DNA of 64,000 nt from Paenibacillus profundus (GTDB lineage: Bacteria > Bacillota > Bacilli > Paenibacillales > Paenibacillaceae): positions 203,905 through 267,904 of the forward strand of contig NZ_JAJNBZ010000006.1 of assembly GCF_021369635.1 (NCBI RefSeq), read 5' to 3'. Of the stretch, positions 63,919 to 64,000 are shown in pieces. Positions within the stretch are counted from its first letter, which is position 1. Every line of letters starts with the position of its first letter. Under the pieces are notes generated by a model. That model searched no databases. It had not been told where the DNA came from and saw nothing but the letters and a program-made list of their open reading frames with translations. Position numbers and translations under genes: made by a program.

Positions 63919-64000
63919 TCCCACTTTTTATTCGGAGGTTAATAACTCAACTTTCGCAGCATGAAATCGACAGATATGCCTTGATGTAACTGGGCAGACC

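Noticed and set aside
1..64000. CRISPR array or complete tRNA/rRNA genes
   Set aside because: No regularly spaced short repeats and no full cloverleaf were seen; only a tRNA/tmRNA 3' end at 59532-59567.

Overview
The window looks like a chromosomal segment of a spore-forming Gram-positive bacterium close to Paenibacillus. Supporting points are a complete GerA-type germinant receptor operon, a DUF4855 secreted protein, discoidin/FN3 surface proteins, tandem glycine riboswitches before the glycine cleavage genes, strong GGAGG-type ribosome sites and frequent TTG/GTG starts. No rRNA, intact tRNA or CRISPR array was seen.

Layout. 0-1 kb: remnant of a tyrosine recombinase. 1-5 kb: acetyltransferase, small unknown gene, methyltransferase, secreted DUF4855 protein. 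5-9.3 kb: gerKA-gerKB-gerKC-like operon (+) behind a candidate sigma-G promoter. 9.3-16.6 kb: secreted or surface proteins on the minus strand (phosphatase/FN3, glycolipid-binding-like, small-repeat protein, discoidin/FN3 repeat protein). 17-18.4 kb: gene graveyard of a sensor kinase/sugar ABC transporter locus. 18.5-20.8 kb: MITE-like repeat, HXXEE membrane protein with its TetR regulator, and small genes. 20.9-27.4 kb: composite transposon made of two inverted, dead IS4-family copies, one split by an IS1182-family element. It has a 9-bp target duplication outside and carries a secreted hydrophobic protein and an L7/L12-like membrane protein. 27.5-35.1 kb: small genes and many truncated relics, with an intact two-component system (29.4-31.6 kb) and a Fur-box gene.

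35.1-40.3 kb: gcvH (-) and gcvT-gcvPA-gcvPB (+), diverging from two back-to-back tandem glycine riboswitches, so both halves of the glycine cleavage system respond to glycine. 40.6-46.1 kb: phosphotransferase, two-domain acetyltransferase, a pseudokinase-PASTA membrane protein and a nitronate monooxygenase-like enzyme. 46.4-48.8 kb: feoA and a feoB naturally split into a GTPase gene and a membrane gene. 50-54 kb: DUF255 thioredoxin-like gene broken by an in-frame insert with two TGA codons, a duplicate of its 5' end, a phosphoprotein phosphatase, and a TOPRIM relic of an OLD-family nuclease.

54.9-63.9 kb is AT-rich, acquired DNA that looks like a defence island. It holds an OLD-type ATPase/TOPRIM nuclease overlapping a UvrD-like helicase (Gabija-like, but both proteins larger than the classical ones), a TIR-like relic, a SEC-C zinc protein, and a 549-residue protein with a zinc ribbon and a PD-(D/E)XK-like motif. 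Two related end modules about 4.6 kb apart, one next to a tRNA/tmRNA 3' end with a terminator, suggest tandem integrative elements. This island is the best candidate for an undescribed system.
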